This document shows positions 1 to 6,744 of a stretch of DNA of 9,991 nt, one piece after another. The translations under genes and the position numbers were made by a program. Source of the stretch: Acidiferrobacter sp. (GTDB taxonomy: Bacteria; Pseudomonadota; Gammaproteobacteria; Acidiferrobacterales; Acidiferrobacteraceae). Each line of letters begins with the position of its first letter. Position 1 is the stretch's first letter. The stretch lies in the NCBI GenBank assembly GCA_027335965.1, contig DAHWGZ010000050.1:1-9991 (forward strand). The letters run 5' to 3'. The notes under the pieces were generated by a model that was not told the origin of the DNA, did not search any database, and saw nothing but the letters and a program-made list of their open reading frames with translations.

Positions 1-515
1 CGGTGCTGTGGGCCCACATGCACCATTATCAGCGCCAGCGCATCTACATCCTGTTCCACCCGCAAGCCGACCCCCTGGGGGCGGGCTATCATGCCATCCA
101 GGCAATGATCGCGGTCGGTTCCGGCGGTCTTTTTGGGCAAGGCTGGCTGAACAGTAGTCAGGCGCACCTCCATTTCCTGCCGGACAGCACCACCGACTTC
201 GCGTTCGCGGTTTTCTGCCAGGAGTTTGGGCTGCTCGGCAATCTGGCGCTGCTGTCCTTGTATCTCTTCATCGTCTATCGCGGCCTGCGCATCGCCTTCT
301 CCGCGCAGGATAGCTATTCCCGGCTGCTCGCCGGATCGTTATCGATCCTGTTTTTCTTTGATGTCTTCATCAACATGGGCATGGTGGCGGGGATACTGCC
401 GGTGGTCGGCGTGCCATTGCCGCTCTTGAGCTATGGCGGCACCTCGCTCATCATCATCATGGCCGGCCTCGGGGTGCTCATGAGCATCCATAGCCACCGC
501 CGCCTGGTGAACTGA
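1..515 (+). CDS. rodA: RodA, peptidoglycan glycosyltransferase (SEDS family), C-terminal part
   Basis: This is the C-terminal portion of a SEDS-family protein. RodA polymerises lipid II into glycan strands together with a class B PBP (usually PBP2) during rod elongation, in the inner membrane. The reading frame is open from the window edge; the GTG at base 3 is internal, so the true start lies upstream. About 170 residues are visible. They contain the RodA-typical stretches HYQRQRI, DPLGAGYHAIQA and GSGGLFGQGW, then FLPDSTTDFAFAVFCQEFG. The Asp of TDF (residue 65 of the visible piece) corresponds to the SEDS Asp known to be essential in characterised RodA proteins. The C-terminal membrane helices and the PLLSYGGTS motif follow. 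It ends in TGA four bases before rlpA. Many relatives have mltB between rodA and rlpA; here there is none. Only the 5' truncation limits the call. Confidence 0.95.
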   Translation, partial: VLWAHMHHYQRQRIYILFHPQADPLGAGYHAIQAMIAVGSGGLFGQGWLNSSQAHLHFLPDSTTDFAFAVFCQEFGLLGNLALLSLYLFIVYRGLRIAFSAQDSYSRLLAGSLSILFFFDVFINMGMVAGILPVVGVPLPLLSYGGTSLIIIMAGLGVLMSIHSHRRLVN

Positions 516-519
516 CATC

Positions 520-1437
520 ATGCCCACGAGATCCGTGACCGGGATTTCCGTGGAGACTCGACGTGTGGGCCCCCTGATGCCCGAGGCCATGGGGTCGCGG
601 CTTCCGGGCGGCGATCCCGGGACCTTCTGCGGGCGCCTCGCGGCCGGCTTGGGTCTTGCGCTGACGCTCGCCGGCTGCGGTTTTTTGCCGAGCACCGGTT
701 ACCGCAACCCCGCGGACCTCTCGGCACACAGCGTCGTGCCCCACAAGCTGGCCTTGAGCCCGTACGGCAACACCCCCTACACGGTCGACGGTCGCACGTA
801 CTACCCCTTGAAGACGGCCGCCGGCTACCGCCAGCGCGGCATCGCCTCCTGGTATGGCCTGCCCTTCAATGGGCAAAAGACCTCGGACGGCGACACTTAC
901 AACATGTACGCCATGACCGCGGCGAGCAAGGTCCTGCCGCTGCCATCCTACGCGCGCGTACGCAACCTCGATAACAACAAGACGGTGATCGTGCTCGTCA
1001 ACGATCGCGGGCCGTTTTACCCCGGACGCATCATCGATCTGTCCTACGCCGCCGCCGCGCGCCTGGGGATACTCGCCACCGGGACCGCGCCCGTGGAGGT
1101 CGAGGGCATAGTGCCCGGCGAGGCCCGCCGCCGCCGAGCGATCCCGGTCGATCATCGCGGACCCGACGTCTTCGGGCCACACCCTGCGCGCCGCGTGGCG
1201 CGCAGGGCCTTTTTCGTGCAGGTCGGGGCCTTCTCGCGCCACCAGGACGCCGAACGCCTGGCGCAGCGCCTCGACAAAAAGGGGCTCGCGGATCCCCGGA
1301 TAGTGCGTGACGATGTCAGCGGCCGCGACCTCTATCTCGTGCGTCTCGGACCGGAGGCCGACAAGGACGCGGCCCTGGCCTTGTCGGCGCGGCTATACCG
1401 GGACGGCATGGGACATGGTTTGATCATCGACCCGTAG
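520..1437 (+). CDS. rlpA: RlpA, septal-ring lipoprotein (DPBB + SPOR), catalytic residues substituted
   Basis: RlpA is an outer-membrane lipoprotein that binds denuded septal glycan; in Pseudomonas aeruginosa it is a lytic transglycosylase. Seen here: a hydrophobic signal region ending in lipobox LAGC (Cys53), a double-psi beta-barrel domain at about residues 105-185 (GIASWYG, VNDRGPF, GRIIDLSYAAA), an Arg-rich linker, and a C-terminal SPOR domain at about 229-305 (FFVQVGAFS to HGLIIDP). Residue spacing aligns exactly with the Pseudomonas catalytic set Glu120/His131/Asp157: the equivalents here are Asp125, Ser136 and Asp162, so only the last is kept. The start is uncertain. The ATG at 520 has a TGGTGA-like site upstream but gives a long 52-residue pre-lipobox region. 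In-frame ATGs at 577 and 589 would give 33 or 29 residues before the Cys, more typical of a lipoprotein signal. It follows rodA closely and is probably cotranscribed. Confidence 0.93.
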   Translation: MPTRSVTGISVETRRVGPLMPEAMGSRLPGGDPGTFCGRLAAGLGLALTLAGCGFLPSTGYRNPADLSAHSVVPHKLALSPYGNTPYTVDGRTYYPLKTAAGYRQRGIASWYGLPFNGQKTSDGDTYNMYAMTAASKVLPLPSYARVRNLDNNKTVIVLVNDRGPFYPGRIIDLSYAAAARLGILATGTAPVEVEGIVPGEARRRRAIPVDHRGPDVFGPHPARRVARRAFFVQVGAFSRHQDAERLAQRLDKKGLADPRIVRDDVSGRDLYLVRLGPEADKDAALALSARLYRDGMGHGLIIDP

Positions 1438-1485
1438 CACGCTGGTATTTGCTCGGCAGCTCGGACAACAGGCGCGCCCTGGCAA

Positions 1486-1514
1486 CTGCTGGCGGACACC
1501 AAAGGGCCTATAAT
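1486..1514 (+). promoter_or_regulatory. Candidate sigma-70 promoter for the dat-ybeD-lipB-lipA operon
   Basis: A perfect -10 hexamer TATAAT lies at 1509-1514 in an otherwise very GC-rich gap. Seventeen bases upstream is a weak -35 (CTGCTG, 1486-1491, matching TTGACA only at T and G). Transcription would begin near 1521, leaving a leader of about 130 nt before dat. The -10 box is convincing in this base composition; the -35 is not, so an activator or readthrough from rodA-rlpA may contribute. Confidence 0.45.
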
Positions 1515-1548
1515 GACTGCGAGGCGCCAGGCGATCCCAGGGGATAGG

Positions 1549-1568
1549 CGCAAGGCATGCCGCTTGCG
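1549..1568 (+). other. Small hairpin in the dat leader
   Basis: CGCAAG (1549-1554) pairs with CTTGCG (1563-1568) around an 8-nt loop, and AAGGC/GCCTT (1552-1556 with 1571-1575) offers an alternative pairing. Just downstream there is a 7-bp direct repeat GATCGCG (1609-1615 and 1619-1625). There is no T tract, so it is not a classical terminator. A leader-RNA role is possible but unproven. Confidence 0.25.
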
Positions 1569-1652
1569 GGGCCTTTCGGCGTCGCGGCGGGGCCACGGAA
1601 CGACGGGTGATCGCGAAGGATCGCGGCGCGGGCGCCCAAGGGGGACAATCCC

Positions 1653-2510
1653 ATGCTTGTATATCTGAACGGCGACTGGATACCGGCGGACAGCGCCCGC
1701 ATATCGGTGTTCGATCGGGGCTTTATCTTCGGGGACAGCGTCTATGAGGTGATACCGGTCTACGGACACCGCGCGTTCCGCGAGGCGGCGCACCTTGCGC
1801 GCCTCAAGGCCAGCATGGCCGCGGTCGGCATGGACGAACGGCTGGGTCCGGTGCACTGGCCGGCGGTGTGCGCGCGGCTGGCCGAGACCCTGCCGGCCGG
1901 CGACGGCACCTTGTATCTGCAGGTAACGCGCGGGGCGGCGCCTCGCCAGCACGCCTTCCCGGCCAATGCCCCCCTGACCTTGTTCGCTTATGCGCGGCCA
2001 CGGGTATCGGAGCCGGCGGGCGGCGCCGCAAGCGAAATGACCGCCGTACTGTGTGACGACATCCGGTGGGCCCGTTGCGATATCAAGACGACCTCGCTCA
2101 TCGCCAACGTGCTACTGGTGCAGGAGGCCCTGCGCCGGGGCGCCGATGAGGCCCTGCTGGTGCGGGACGGCCTGGTCAATGAGGGCGCGGTCAGCAACGT
2201 GTTCGCCGTATGCGGCGAACGGCTGCGCACCGCGCCGCGTAGCCACCTCATCCTGGGCGGCATCACCCGCGACGTGGTGCTGGAGCTCGCCGCCGGGCTT
2301 GGCATCGAGGTCGAGGAGCGAGCGCCCTCCCAGGCCGAACTTTCGGGGGCCCGCGAAGTCCTCATTACGAGTTCCAGCCGCGAAGTGGCGGCCGTGACGC
2401 GCATCGATGGCAGGCCGGTCGGCGATGGCCGGCCTGGTCTTGTGTTTCATCGTCTGCATGCGGCCTTCCAGACGTTCAAGGAGGAGGTGCGCATGGGCAG
2501 GAGGATGTGA
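1653..2510 (+). CDS. dat: D-amino-acid aminotransferase (D-alanine transaminase), PLP fold type IV
   Basis: This cytosolic PLP enzyme interconverts D-alanine + 2-oxoglutarate and pyruvate + D-glutamate, supplying D-amino acids to the cell wall. It has 285 residues, the normal family length. Residues fall at the same numbers as in the Bacillus enzyme: Tyr31, Arg50, the RxH pair Arg98/His100 that recognises the substrate carboxylate, the PLP Schiff-base Lys145 (CDIKTTSL) and Glu177 (LVNEGAVSN). The RxH pair argues for D-Ala transaminase over branched-chain transaminase or aminodeoxychorismate lyase. The ATG at 1653 is preceded by AAGGGGGA (1638-1645) at 7-nt spacing. Its TGA overlaps the ybeD start codon by one base. 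Sitting after rodA-rlpA, it fits a wall-precursor role. Relatives often carry a dacA/dacC-type carboxypeptidase at this place; it is absent here. Confidence 0.95.
   Translation: MLVYLNGDWIPADSARISVFDRGFIFGDSVYEVIPVYGHRAFREAAHLARLKASMAAVGMDERLGPVHWPAVCARLAETLPAGDGTLYLQVTRGAAPRQHAFPANAPLTLFAYARPRVSEPAGGAASEMTAVLCDDIRWARCDIKTTSLIANVLLVQEALRRGADEALLVRDGLVNEGAVSNVFAVCGERLRTAPRSHLILGGITRDVVLELAAGLGIEVEERAPSQAELSGAREVLITSSSREVAAVTRIDGRPVGDGRPGLVFHRLHAAFQTFKEEVRMGRRM
2499..2504 (+). promoter_or_regulatory. Ribosome binding site of ybeD, inside the end of dat
   Basis: AGGAGG lies 5 nt upstream of the ATG at 2510. It decides the ybeD start in favour of that ATG over the adjacent GTG at 2507, which would be only 2 nt away. 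The site lies within the last dat codons, supporting translational coupling. Confidence 0.75.
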
Positions 2511-2794
2511 TGGAGACGAACGCACACAACGGCAAGGCACCCGAGATCCTGACCTTTCCCTGCACGATCGACATCAAGGCGATGGGCGAAAACTCCCCGC
2601 GCTTCGAGGCCCTGGTCCATGAGATCGTCTCGCGGCATATCGGGCCCGAGGATCTCTTGTCTTGCGCGAGCCGCGAGAGTCGGGGCGGGAATTACCTTGC
2701 CATGACGTTGACCATCCGCGCCGGCGCAAGGGCGCAGCTCGACGCCATATACGAGGCCTTGAGCGCCTCGCCAGAGGTCCTCATGGCCCTATGA
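2510..2794 (+). CDS. ybeD: YbeD, DUF493 small regulatory-fold protein
   Basis: A 94-residue soluble protein of the DUF493/YbeD family, an ACT-like alpha/beta fold with no established enzymatic function. It is almost always found beside lipB in gammaproteobacteria. Similarity to E. coli YbeD is visible in LTFPCTIDIKAMGENSP (E. coli: LEFPTPFTYKVMGQALP), in the central helix VHEIVSRHIG, and in the closing pattern GNYLAMTLTI...QLDAIYEAL...VLMAL. The N-terminus (METNAHNGKAPE) is a few residues longer than in E. coli. It overlaps dat by one base upstream and lipB by four bases (ATGA) downstream, so it is made in step with both. A role tuning lipoate metabolism is often suggested from context only. 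Confidence 0.93.
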   Translation: METNAHNGKAPEILTFPCTIDIKAMGENSPRFEALVHEIVSRHIGPEDLLSCASRESRGGNYLAMTLTIRAGARAQLDAIYEALSASPEVLMAL

Positions 2795-3468
2795 GCGAAG
2801 ACCTCAAGGTTCATCGGTGGCATGGCCTCGTGGATTTCCATGACAGCTGGCAGGCGATGCGCGCGTTCAACGAGGCGCGCGCCGACGACACGCCAGACGA
2901 GATCTGGATTCTAGAGCACGCCCCGGTCTATACGCGCGGACGCAACGCCAAGGAGGCCTCGCCCCCCGGGTCGGTCCCGACCGTGGACACCGATCGCGGC
3001 GGGGATCTCACCTATCACGGCCCGGGGCAACTCATCGTCTACACCCTGATCGATCTCGCGCGCCGCAAAATCGGCGTCCGGCACCTGGTATCGGGCCTGG
3101 AATCGGCCGTCCAGGACACCCTGGCGCTCCTTGGGATAGACGATGCGCGCACGCGTCCCGGGGCGCCCGGCGTCTATGTCGGCGAGGCCAAGATCGCGTC
3201 GCTGGGATTGCGTATCCGAGGCGGGCGTAGCTATCATGGCTTGGCCTTGAACGTGGCCATGGATCTGCGGCCTTTCGCGGCCATCGCGCCCTGTGGCTAT
3301 CGAGGCCTGCGCATGACGCAGATCGCCGACTACGGGGTCGCGGCCGACATCGATCAGGTCGCCGCGATCCTGATCCCGGAACTCATCACACGCTTACAGC
3401 GTCACCCGGAAGACCGCTTGCATGACGCAGACATCGGACCCACAGCCCGACCGTTCACGAGCCCTTAA
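2791..3468 (+). CDS. lipB: Octanoyl-[acyl-carrier-protein]:protein N-octanoyltransferase LipB
   Basis: LipB moves the octanoyl group from acyl-ACP to a lysine of lipoyl domains (pyruvate and 2-oxoglutarate dehydrogenase E2, glycine cleavage H protein), the first step of de novo lipoylation in the cytosol. It has 225 residues, typical for the family. Visible signatures: the substrate-site block [12 protein letters not shown] (residues 69-80), Lys134 in [13 protein letters not shown], and the acyl-thioester Cys168 in [13 protein letters not shown], together the Cys/Lys dyad of the family. The frame is open further upstream inside ybeD, but the ATG at 2791, overlapping the ybeD stop as ATGA, matches the family N-terminus. 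Its 3' end overlaps lipA by 47 bases. The last 20 or so residues, which lie over the lipA start, look poorly conserved. Confidence 0.96.
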   Translation: MSEDLKVHRWHGLVDFHDSWQAMRAFNEARADDTPDEIWILEHAPVYTRGRNAKEASPPGSVPTVDTDRGGDLTYHGPGQLIVYTLIDLARRKIGVRHLVSGLESAVQDTLALLGIDDARTRPGAPGVYVGEAKIASLGLRIRGGRSYHGLALNVAMDLRPFAAIAPCGYRGLRMTQIADYGVAADIDQVAAILIPELITRLQRHPEDRLHDADIGPTARPFTSP

Positions 3469-4384
3469 GGGGCTACAGAAGATCAAGGTGCGCGCCGCGC
3501 ACGAGCCTGGGCCACCCGTGGCGCCCAAGCCCGCGTGGCTGCGCGTGCGCTCGCCCCTGTCCCCGGAGGTCGGGCGCCTCAAGACGGTCCTGCGCGACCA
3601 CGCCCTCCATAGCGTTTGCGAGGAGGCGTCATGCCCAAACATCGGCGAATGCTTCGGGCACGGCACCGCGACGTTCATGATCATGGGGCGCCTGTGCACG
3701 CGGCGATGCCCGTTTTGCGACGTCGCGCACGGCCGTCCGGACGCGCTCGACCCTCACGAGCCCGCGCATCTCGCCGAGGCCATAGCGGCCATGGGCCTAC
3801 GCTTCGTGGTGATCACCTCGGTCGACCGCGACGACTTGCGCGATGGCGGCGGGTCCCATTTCGCGGCCTGCGTCGGCGCGATACGCGCGAGCGCCCCCGC
3901 GGTCCGGATCGAAACCCTGGTGCCGGATTTCCGGGGACGGGTGCCGGCGGCGCTGGAGGCGCTGGCCGTGTCGCCCCCGGATGTCTTCAACCACAACATG
4001 GAGACCGTGCCGCGTCTCTACAAGGCCGTGCGCCCCGGCGCCGATTACGAGGGCTCGCTTGCGCTCCTCAAGGCCTTCAAGGATCGCTACCCGGACATCC
4101 CCACCAAGTCCGGCCTCATGGTAGGCCTGGGCGAGAGCCGCGGCGAGATCGAGCAGACGCTCAGGGACCTGCGCGCGCATGGCTGTGAATGGCTCACGGT
4201 CGGACAATATCTGCGCCCGAGTCTCGCGCATCTGGCCGTGGACCGTTACGTGAGCCCGCAGGAGTTCGCCGAGATCGGCGTGCTTGCGCGCGAGCTCGGC
4301 TTTCACAACGTCGCGAGCGGCCCGCTCGTGCGATCCTCCTACCATGCCGACCGTCAGGCCGCGGGGGAGGCCGTGGGGACGTGA
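3422..4384 (+). CDS. lipA: Lipoyl synthase LipA (radical SAM)
   Basis: LipA inserts two sulfur atoms into protein-bound octanoyl groups to form lipoyl cofactor, using S-adenosylmethionine and consuming its auxiliary 4Fe-4S cluster. It has 320 residues (E. coli 321). The auxiliary cluster ligands are Cys66, Cys71 and Cys77 ([12 protein letters not shown]). The radical SAM triad is Cys92, Cys96 and Cys99 (CTRRCPFC). The GGGSHF stretch, [20 protein letters not shown] and the C-terminal RSSYHAD (containing the Ser ligand of the auxiliary cluster) are all present, so the enzyme looks intact. The start at 3422 lies within lipB, 9 nt after CCGGAAGA; a later GTG at 3488 would still leave the core whole. 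It acts directly after LipB in the same pathway. The stop overlaps the next gene as GTGA. Confidence 0.97.
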   Translation: MTQTSDPQPDRSRALKGLQKIKVRAAHEPGPPVAPKPAWLRVRSPLSPEVGRLKTVLRDHALHSVCEEASCPNIGECFGHGTATFMIMGRLCTRRCPFCDVAHGRPDALDPHEPAHLAEAIAAMGLRFVVITSVDRDDLRDGGGSHFAACVGAIRASAPAVRIETLVPDFRGRVPAALEALAVSPPDVFNHNMETVPRLYKAVRPGADYEGSLALLKAFKDRYPDIPTKSGLMVGLGESRGEIEQTLRDLRAHGCEWLTVGQYLRPSLAHLAVDRYVSPQEFAEIGVLARELGFHNVASGPLVRSSYHADRQAAGEAVGT

Positions 4385-5175
4385 TCATCTGGCATGGCCT
4401 GGTCAACGCCTGCCTGACCCCGCCCGGACTTTTTCTGTTGCCGATGGCCGCGGGCCTCATAGCGCTGGCGGCGCGCCGACCAAGGACGGGCGCGATCGTC
4501 GTGGCCTTGTCCTGGACCGGGCTATTGGTCATGAGCCTGCCCGCCGTAAGCACCCCGCTTGCGCGCGACTGGGAGAGTTGCCCGGCCTTGAGCCGTCCCC
4601 TGCCGATCGGTCCGCGGGCCATCGTCGTGCTCGCCGCCGGACGCTACCACGCAGCCCCGGAATATGGCGGGCATGACACCGTGGGGGCCGATACCCTGGT
4701 GCGCCTGCGCTACGCCGCGCGACTCTTTCGCGAGACCCATCTCCCCATCCTGGTCTCGGGCGGCGCCCCGCTCGGCGGGACCGCCGCCGCGCGGCTCATG
4801 CGCCGCGTCTTGAAGCGGGACTTCGCCACCCCCGTCAAATGGGTGGAGGCAAGCTCGAGGACCACCGCGCAAAATGCCCGCTATTCATGGGTCGTCCTGC
4901 GGTCCCAGAAGATCCGTTCGATCTTTCTCGTGACCCAGGCCTGGCACATGCCGCGCGCCGCGGCGCTGTTCCGGGAAGCGGGCTTCAAGGTGGTCCCCGC
5001 CCCCACGGGCTTCGTCACCCGCTCGCGCCGTGGCCAGACGGTCCTAGCCTACCTTCCCAGCGCCCATGCGCTCGCGCTGTCGGCGTTGATCGTCCACGAG
5101 ATGATCGGGCTTGCCTGGGTGCGGCTGGGCGCCATGCTCCCCGCGCCCCTGGCGCGTTTCATAAGCCACGGCTGA
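4381..5175 (+). CDS. DUF218 envelope protein, ElyC/YdcF/SanA type
   Basis: A membrane-anchored DUF218 protein of 264 residues. Two hydrophobic segments (about 13-31 and 37-57) precede a Rossmann-like DUF218 domain at about 78-250. Family landmarks are [10 protein letters not shown] (80-89), PILVSGG (122-128), [12 protein letters not shown] (158-169) and [20 protein letters not shown] (182-201). Two N-terminal helices plus this domain match ElyC, an E. coli inner-membrane protein needed for normal peptidoglycan synthesis and envelope integrity; SanA and YdcF are the alternative relatives. The frame is open well upstream inside lipA, but the GTG at 4381, overlapping the lipA stop by four bases with GGGGGAGG about 10 nt before it, gives the expected N-terminus. 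Coupling to lipA and the rodA/rlpA/dat neighbourhood support a wall-related role. The biochemical activity of the family is not settled. Confidence 0.85.
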   Translation: MIIWHGLVNACLTPPGLFLLPMAAGLIALAARRPRTGAIVVALSWTGLLVMSLPAVSTPLARDWESCPALSRPLPIGPRAIVVLAAGRYHAAPEYGGHDTVGADTLVRLRYAARLFRETHLPILVSGGAPLGGTAAARLMRRVLKRDFATPVKWVEASSRTTAQNARYSWVVLRSQKIRSIFLVTQAWHMPRAAALFREAGFKVVPAPTGFVTRSRRGQTVLAYLPSAHALALSALIVHEMIGLAWVRLGAMLPAPLARFISHG

Positions 5176-5240
5176 AGCCGTCCCTGAAGGTCCGATCTCA
5201 CCCCCCAGCCCGCGGGTTTAAGCTTGCCTCAACATCGAGC

Positions 5241-5245
5241 GGAGG
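5241..5245 (+). promoter_or_regulatory. Ribosome binding site of the DUF883-like gene
   Basis: GGAGG lies 5 nt before the ATG at 5251. It decides the start against the in-frame TTG at 5224, which has no comparable site. The 75-bp gap after the DUF218 gene shows no clear terminator or promoter. Confidence 0.7.
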
Positions 5246-5250
5246 GAGCC

Positions 5251-5487
5251 ATGGGCGTTGCCGAACCATTTGCTGCCGACGGCAGTTCCGAATCCACCGC
5301 CACGCGCGCGAACCCCTACGCCGAGGAGGCCCTGGCATGGCTGCGGAGGTGGGGCGCCTACCTGTCTGAACGCGACATCGATGCCATGCGCGGCGACGTC
5401 GAACGACGCATACGGGAGCATCCCGGCGCAAGCGTCGCCATAGGATTCGGTATCGGCGTCCTCCTGGGCGCGCTCTCGAGCCGCTAG
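5251..5487 (+). CDS. DUF883-like (ElaB/YqjD-type) small tail-anchored membrane protein
   Basis: A 78-residue protein. The first 55 residues are charged and helical (RDIDAMRGDVERRIREHP), ending in a C-terminal hydrophobic glycine-zipper helix ASVAIGFGIGVLLGALSSR. The His-Pro followed by a GxGxxLG helix and a terminal Arg is the hallmark of the ElaB/YqjD/DUF883 group. E. coli YqjD binds ribosomes and is held in the inner membrane by this tail in stationary phase. The N-terminal region here is shorter than in typical members (about 100 residues), so it may lack part of the usual coiled region. It is followed 8 nt later by a YqjE-like gene, the same order as in E. coli yqjD-yqjE. Ribosome binding is known only from the E. 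coli protein. Confidence 0.72.
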   Translation: MGVAEPFAADGSSESTATRANPYAEEALAWLRRWGAYLSERDIDAMRGDVERRIREHPGASVAIGFGIGVLLGALSSR

Positions 5488-5490
5488 GAG
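5486..5490 (+). promoter_or_regulatory. Ribosome binding site of the YqjE-like gene
   Basis: AGGAG, overlapping the preceding stop codon, lies 5 nt before the ATG at 5496 and supports that start and operon coupling with the DUF883-like gene. Confidence 0.65.
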
Positions 5491-5495
5491 CGACC

Positions 5496-5948
5496 ATGGC
5501 CGCGCACTGGAACCCGCAATCCCTGCACCCCGGGCCGCCTGTCGAGCGGATGTCGCTGAAGGGTCTTTTGCGCCACGCCGCCGATGAGGCCAGCGAGATC
5601 ATTCGCAGCGAGGCCAACGTCATCAAGCTCGAGATCCAGGAGAGCACGCGCGCGCTTATCAATGACGCCCTGAAGGCGGCGGCCTATAGTGCCGTGGCCC
5701 TGCTTGGCCTCTTCAGCCTGTTGGCATTCCTCATCATTGGGCTTGCCGACATCCTCACGAACGTCGCCTCCCCCATGGCGAGCTTTTGGGCGAGCACCCT
5801 CATCATCGGCGTGCTGCTGACGGGCATCGGCGGCACCATGGCGGTCAGGCATGCCAAGCGCCTGGGACAGGACGCGCAACTGAAGAAGACGCGATCGGAG
5901 ATCCGTGCCGACAAGGCCTTTTTCAAGGATGAATGGAAGAAACTCTAA
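5496..5948 (+). CDS. YqjE-like membrane protein (phage holin superfamily III fold)
   Basis: A 150-residue protein. An amphipathic N-terminal region (residues 19-60; LKGLLRHAADEASEIIRSEANVI) is followed by two long hydrophobic helices, about 64-90 (AAYSAVALLGLFSLLAFLIIGLAD begins the first) and about 98-120 (FWASTLIIGVLLTGIGG). The protein ends in a Lys/Asp-rich cytoplasmic helix (KKTRSEIRADKAFFKDEWKKL). This two-helix layout is the one annotated as YqjE or 'phage holin superfamily III' in proteobacterial genomes; a real lytic role is not implied. The EIIRSEANVIKLEI helix resembles the conserved LxxAElaLaklEl-type motif of the family. It lies between a DUF883-like and a DUF3618-like gene, a common trio in beta- and gammaproteobacteria thought to act in envelope stress. 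No biochemical function is established. Confidence 0.78.
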   Translation: MAAHWNPQSLHPGPPVERMSLKGLLRHAADEASEIIRSEANVIKLEIQESTRALINDALKAAAYSAVALLGLFSLLAFLIIGLADILTNVASPMASFWASTLIIGVLLTGIGGTMAVRHAKRLGQDAQLKKTRSEIRADKAFFKDEWKKL

Positions 5949-5961
5949 GCCAAGAGGCCCC

Positions 5962-6441
5962 ATGGACGACGAAGCAGTAGAGGTGTACTCCTCGGAGGCG
6001 GCGCGCCTGGCGGCCGAGCATCACCGGCGCGACCTTGCCGACACCCTGGATGCCTTGAGCGAGCGCGTCGGGAGCGCCGTGGAACAGATCGAGCGCCAAG
6101 TCACTTTTCCGATCCGGTGGTCGCTCAAGCACCCCCTGTTGGCGGTGGGCCTCGGCGTTGGCGCCGGGGTCCTGTTGGGCCGGCGCCTGCGACAACCTCG
6201 ATCCGGCCCCCGGCGCACGAGCGCGCTGGCCCGCGAACTCGAAGGCGCCTACCTCCAAGGGCGCCGTGACGAGGCGGAGCAGCGGCCGCCGCGCGAGCCC
6301 GAATACTGGGCGGGCGTCAAGCTCGCCGATGGCCCCGAGGTCGGCGGCCTGCTCCTGGAGGCCGCGAAGCCGCTCCTGCACCATCTCACCCAGGGCCTAG
6401 TCGAGAGCCTGCGCAATGAACCGCGCGAACCGCCCCCCTGA
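5962..6441 (+). CDS. DUF3618/YqjD-like glycine-zipper membrane protein
   Basis: A 159-residue protein. The N-terminal part (residues 13-50) is a charged helix with RRDLADTLDALSERV, resembling the 'R..L..TLDALE.R' motif of DUF3618. A single hydrophobic glycine-rich segment HPLLAVGLGVGAGVLLGRRL (57-76) follows; its HP-plus-GxGxG design is like the tail of the gene two upstream. Unlike typical members it continues with about 80 soluble residues, including EPEYWAGVKLADGPEVGG and an amphipathic helix LLLEAAKPLLHHLTQGLVESL. The frame opens earlier inside the preceding gene, but AAGAGG (5952-5957) sits just ahead of the ATG at 5962, 13 bp after the YqjE-like stop. It is the third gene of the putative yqjDEK-type membrane module. 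It could equally be a lineage-specific YqjK substitute; family assignment is tentative. Confidence 0.65.
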   Translation: MDDEAVEVYSSEAARLAAEHHRRDLADTLDALSERVGSAVEQIERQVTFPIRWSLKHPLLAVGLGVGAGVLLGRRLRQPRSGPRRTSALARELEGAYLQGRRDEAEQRPPREPEYWAGVKLADGPEVGGLLLEAAKPLLHHLTQGLVESLRNEPREPPP

Positions 6442-6744
6442 CGGTACGCAAGCCACACCAGGCCGCGAGGCCACCAACGGGGACCACGAGCCCGATTCGC
6501 GCCGCGCGCAAATCGAGAAGCATGCCGCGAACCTCCCGGCCAGGGCGGATCGTTGCGGCTTCGCCCATCAAACATGAGTCCGAGCCCGCGCGGCTTAGCG
6601 CCATGCGCCGGCCGCCGGCGTTCGCGGGGCCCCAGTGATTGAAGGCCCGCGGGCCGTCTCTTGCGGACGCCTTGATGGAGCGGTGGGCGCCGAAGGCCCC
6701 CTTTTCCCGCAGAGAGCTGCTTTTGTCGCTGGCTTGCCTCGTTT
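6442..6744. other. 303-bp stretch without a credible gene; convergent intergenic region with palindromes
   Basis: This stretch lies between the end of the DUF3618-like gene (+) and the end of the AT-rich membrane protein gene (-). Frames exist on both strands but show neither a good ribosome site nor recognisable protein features. It contains a GGCC-GCGA-GGCC mini-hairpin (6461-6472), an inverted repeat CGCCGGC/GCCGGCG (6606-6620) and the palindrome GGCCCGCGGGCC (6644-6655). Base composition drops from very GC-rich to mixed near 6715, marking the edge of the atypical segment to the right. Confidence 0.6.
6644..6655. repeat. Perfect 12-bp palindrome GGCCCGCGGGCC
   Basis: Self-complementary sequence between convergent genes. 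It could form a short stem in transcripts from either direction, but it has no loop spacing and no T tract, so it is not called a terminator. It may simply reflect high GC content. Confidence 0.4.

Noticed and set aside
478..1242. Long minus-strand open frame antisense to rlpA
   Set aside because: High GC produces long antisense frames; rlpA on the plus strand has clear domain motifs, and the antisense product is low-complexity Gly/Arg/Ala.
1513..1668. Small basic ORF (about 51 residues) beginning at an ATG within the TATAAT box and running into dat
   Set aside because: It starts inside the predicted -10 box, so it would precede its own transcript; it has no ribosome site and its Arg/Gly-rich product is typical of a GC-rich chance frame.
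5496..5948. Phage origin suggested by the 'holin superfamily III' label
   Set aside because: The protein is the chromosomal YqjE type; no lysin, spanin or other phage gene is nearby.
6386..6604. Minus-strand frame with a hydrophobic stretch (IGLVVPVGGLAAWCGL) across the end of the DUF3618-like gene
   Set aside because: It overlaps a better-supported gene, has no ribosome site, and its content looks like a GC-rich antisense shadow.
6606..6620. CGCCGGC-C-GCCGGCG inverted repeat as a terminator or REP element
   Set aside because: The one-base centre leaves a poor loop, there is no T tract, and no second copy was seen in the window.
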